Source: Alphaproteobacteria bacterium
GTDB lineage: Bacteria; Pseudomonadota; Alphaproteobacteria; Geminicoccales; Geminicoccaceae
NCBI GenBank assembly: GCA_026984595.1
Contig: JALSRW010000041.1
Location: 1 to 23,894, forward strand
DNA: 23,894 nucleotides
Reading direction: 5' to 3'
Shown: positions 22,004-23,894 of the stretch, piece by piece
How the letters are laid out: the number at the start of each line of letters is the position of its first letter
How positions within the stretch are numbered: the first letter of the stretch is position 1
Made by a program: the position numbers and the translations under genes
The notes under the pieces: generated by a model
The model's database searches: none
What the model was told of the DNA's origin: nothing
Seen by the model: only the letters and a program-made list of their open reading frames with translations

Positions 22004-22936
22004 ATGCCCGAACGGCGTGTCGACCATCCCATCATTCTCGGCATCGTCGGCGATTCCGCCGCCGGCAAGACGACCCTGACCTCGGGTATCGCCTCGATCC
22101 TGGGCCGGCACCGGGTGGCGACCATCTGCACCGACGACTATCACCGCTTCGACCGCCGCGAGCGGGCGCTGCGCAAGATCACCGCCCTCGATCCCGAGTG
22201 CAACTACATCGACATCATGGAGCAGCATCTGCGGCTGCTGCGCGAGGGCCAGCCGATCCTCAAGCCGGTATACGACCACGAGACCGGAACCCTGGTACGG
22301 CCCGAATATGTCGAGCCGCGGCCCTACATCATCGTCGAGGGTCTCCTCGGCTATCACAGCCGGGCCATGCGCCAGTGCTACGACGTCAAGATCTATCTGG
22401 AGCCCGAGGAGGAGCTGCGCATACGCTGGAAGATCCAGCGGGACACCACCAAGCGCGGCTACACGCGGGAGCATGTGCTGGAGCAGATCCGCGGCCGGGA
22501 GGCCGATGTCGAGGCCTATATCCGCCCGCAGCGGACCTTCGCCGACATCGTCATCTCCTTCTATCCGCCGGAGAACGATCCCGAGGAAACCGGCGCCCAT
22601 CTCAACGTCCGCCATGTGCTGCGGCCGACCCTGCCGCATCCCGATCTGTCGCCGATCCTCGACGGCAATCCCAAGAGCGGCATCCATCTCGAGCTGGCCC
22701 GCGACATCGACGGCAAACCGGTGGACGTGCTGGAGATCTCGGGCGACATTCCGGAGGCCCGCGCGCGCCGGGTCGAGGATCTGCTGTGGTCGCTCATTCC
22801 CGAAGCCAGCTACCTTCGCGGCAATGTCGGCACCTACGAGGGCGGTGGCCGCAACATCAGCCATCCCCTCGCCCTCACCCAGCTTCTGATCGCCTACCAC
22901 ATGATCAAGGCGGCGCAGGGCGTACACGCGATCTGA
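22004..22936 (+). CDS. prk: Phosphoribulokinase, class II-like
   Basis: Phosphorylates ribulose 5-phosphate to ribulose-1,5-bisphosphate, the step diagnostic of the Calvin cycle. It has 310 residues. P-loop Gly-Asp-Ser-Ala-Ala-Gly-Lys-Thr-Thr (16-24), catalytic Asp-Asp-Tyr-His (44-47), Thr-Ala-Leu-Asp-Pro-Glu (60-65), the Walker B-like Ile-Ile-Val-Glu-Gly-Leu, and Trp-Lys-Ile-Gln-Arg-Asp are all present in the plant/cyanobacterial arrangement. The proteobacterial class I enzyme instead has Gly-Ser-Ser-Gly-Ala-Gly-Thr-Thr and a different body. The first regulatory Cys of plant enzymes (spinach Cys16) is Ala20 here, while the second (Cys55) corresponds to Cys42, so thioredoxin control by that disulfide is not possible. 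GGGGAGGAG lies upstream. It is followed 21 bases later by transketolase. Uridine kinase is a distant relative but does not fit the motifs. Confidence 0.93.
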   Translation: MPERRVDHPIILGIVGDSAAGKTTLTSGIASILGRHRVATICTDDYHRFDRRERALRKITALDPECNYIDIMEQHLRLLREGQPILKPVYDHETGTLVRPEYVEPRPYIIVEGLLGYHSRAMRQCYDVKIYLEPEEELRIRWKIQRDTTKRGYTREHVLEQIRGREADVEAYIRPQRTFADIVISFYPPENDPEETGAHLNVRHVLRPTLPHPDLSPILDGNPKSGIHLELARDIDGKPVDVLEISGDIPEARARRVEDLLWSLIPEASYLRGNVGTYEGGGRNISHPLALTQLLIAYHMIKAAQGVHAI

Positions 22937-22957
22937 ACCGTCTTCGGAGTGACAGGC

Positions 22958-23894
22958 ATGACAGCCATTGCAGGGGAGGTCGGCGGCGAGGTGGCCCATC
23001 GCGATCTCGCCAATGCCGTCCGCTTTCTCGCCATCGACGCGGTCGAGGCCGCCGGATCGGGCCATCCGGGAATGCCCATGGGCATGGCCGATGTGGCCAC
23101 CGTACTCTGGACCCGGCACCTCAAGTTCCTCGCCGCCGAACCGGAATGGCCCGATCGCGACCGCTTCGTCCTGTCGGCCGGCCACGGCTCGATGCTGCTC
23201 TATGCGCTGCTGCATCTGACCGGCTTCGCCGATATGCCCCTGGAGGAAATCGAGCGCTTCCGCCAGCTCGGCTCGCGCACCGCCGGCCATCCCGAATACG
23301 GACATGCGGCGGGCATCGAGACCACCACCGGCCCCCTCGGTCAGGGGCTCGGCAATGCCGTCGGCATGGCCCTGGCCGAGGCCCATCTGCGGGCCGAATT
23401 CGGTGCCGATCTGGTCGATCACCGCACCTGGGTGATCGCCTCGGATGGCGATCTCATGGAGGGGATCAGCCACGAGGCCTGCTCGCTGGCCGGCCATCTG
23501 CGGCTCGATCGCCTGGTGGTGCTGTTCGACGACAACCGGATCTCGATCGACGGCAGCCTCGATCTGGCCTGCTCCGATGACGTGCTGAAGCGCTTCGAGG
23601 CCTATGGCTGGAACACCGGCCGCATCGACGGCCACGACCCGCAGGCCATCGACCGCGCGCTGGCCGATGCCGAGCGCTCCGACCGTCCGGTGCTGATCGC
23701 CTGTCGTACGGTGATCGGCTATGGCGCACCCCACAAGCAGGGCACCGCCAACACCCATGGCGCCCCGCTCGGCGCCGAGGAGGTGAAGGCCGCCCGCGAG
23801 AATCTCGGATGGCCCTGGCCGCCCTTCGAAGTTCCCGAGCCGATCCGCGCCGTCTGGCGCGCCGCCGGCAGCCGCTGCCGCGAGGTGTTCCTCG
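22958..23894 (+). CDS. tkt: Transketolase, C-terminus cut by window edge
   Basis: Thiamine-diphosphate enzyme moving two-carbon units between sugar phosphates in the Calvin and pentose phosphate cycles. The first 312 residues are visible and the reading frame is open to the edge. Motifs in order are Ser-Gly-His-Pro-Gly-Met-Pro-Met-Gly (34-42), [10 protein letters not shown] (73-82), Thr-Thr-Gly-Pro-Leu-Gly-Gln-Gly (123-130), and the cofactor motif Ser-Asp-Gly-Asp-Leu-Met-Glu-Gly (162-169) with Asn193 in Asp-Asp-Asn-Arg-Ile-Ser-Ile-Asp-Gly. E. coli has Gly-Asp-Gly-Cys-Met-Met-Glu-Gly at this place. It starts 21 bases after prk, with GGAG upstream of the ATG, so it is the third gene of the Calvin operon, equivalent to cbbT. 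Further cbb genes probably follow beyond the edge. Confidence 0.95.
   Translation, partial: MTAIAGEVGGEVAHRDLANAVRFLAIDAVEAAGSGHPGMPMGMADVATVLWTRHLKFLAAEPEWPDRDRFVLSAGHGSMLLYALLHLTGFADMPLEEIERFRQLGSRTAGHPEYGHAAGIETTTGPLGQGLGNAVGMALAEAHLRAEFGADLVDHRTWVIASDGDLMEGISHEACSLAGHLRLDRLVVLFDDNRISIDGSLDLACSDDVLKRFEAYGWNTGRIDGHDPQAIDRALADAERSDRPVLIACRTVIGYGAPHKQGTANTHGAPLGAEEVKAARENLGWPWPPFEVPEPIRAVWRAAGSRCREVFL

Overview
The window is high-GC DNA from a proteobacterium, most likely an alphaproteobacterium of the Rhodospirillales type. The evidence is the DUF3775 protein, the MotA-like/OmpA pair, zinc-motif-free forms of ribosomal proteins L31 and L36 side by side, the MsbA-type exporter, and a Calvin-cycle cluster next to a glyoxylate cluster. 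The species cannot be named from sequence alone. Genes are tightly packed and no tRNA, rRNA, insertion sequence, prophage or CRISPR array was seen. The two window edges cut dctQ (left) and the transketolase gene (right).

Region 1 (1-1850, minus strand): a DUF3775 gene, then the solute-binding protein and small permease of a TRAP transporter. Region 2 (2046-8236, plus strand): an envelope module of four genes. They encode a MotA/ExbB-like channel with a long cytoplasmic tail, a MotB-like OmpA protein with a membrane Asp, a small two-helix membrane protein, and a 1127-residue coiled-coil protein ending in a second OmpA domain that is a close paralogue of the first. This is the least understood part of the window. 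Region 3 (8382-10184, minus): an ABC exporter. Region 4 (10313-10687, plus): rpmE and rpmJ, with a promoter in front and a hairpin terminator behind.

Region 5 (10766-20860, plus): an IclR-family regulator followed by gcl, hyi, glxR and glcD, a periplasmic cupredoxin, glcE, glcF and a LuxR-type response regulator. GlcDEF oxidises glycolate to glyoxylate. Gcl condenses two glyoxylates to tartronate semialdehyde, Hyi interconverts this with hydroxypyruvate, and GlxR reduces it to glycerate. Region 6 (20991-23894, plus): class II fructose-1,6-bisphosphatase, phosphoribulokinase and transketolase, three Calvin-cycle enzymes in a row. Regions 5 and 6 together read as carbon fixation plus its photorespiratory salvage route. 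RuBisCO, phosphoglycolate phosphatase and glycerate kinase are not in the window.

The most notable details are these. A glutamate sits in Gcl where the E. coli enzyme has its unusual Val51. Four exact 11-bp-period direct repeats lie upstream of the cupredoxin gene. The response regulator has lost its phosphorylatable Asp. The phosphoribulokinase and bisphosphatase are of the cyanobacterial rather than the usual proteobacterial type. The giant coiled-coil gene contains internal duplications whose periods are whole numbers of heptads.
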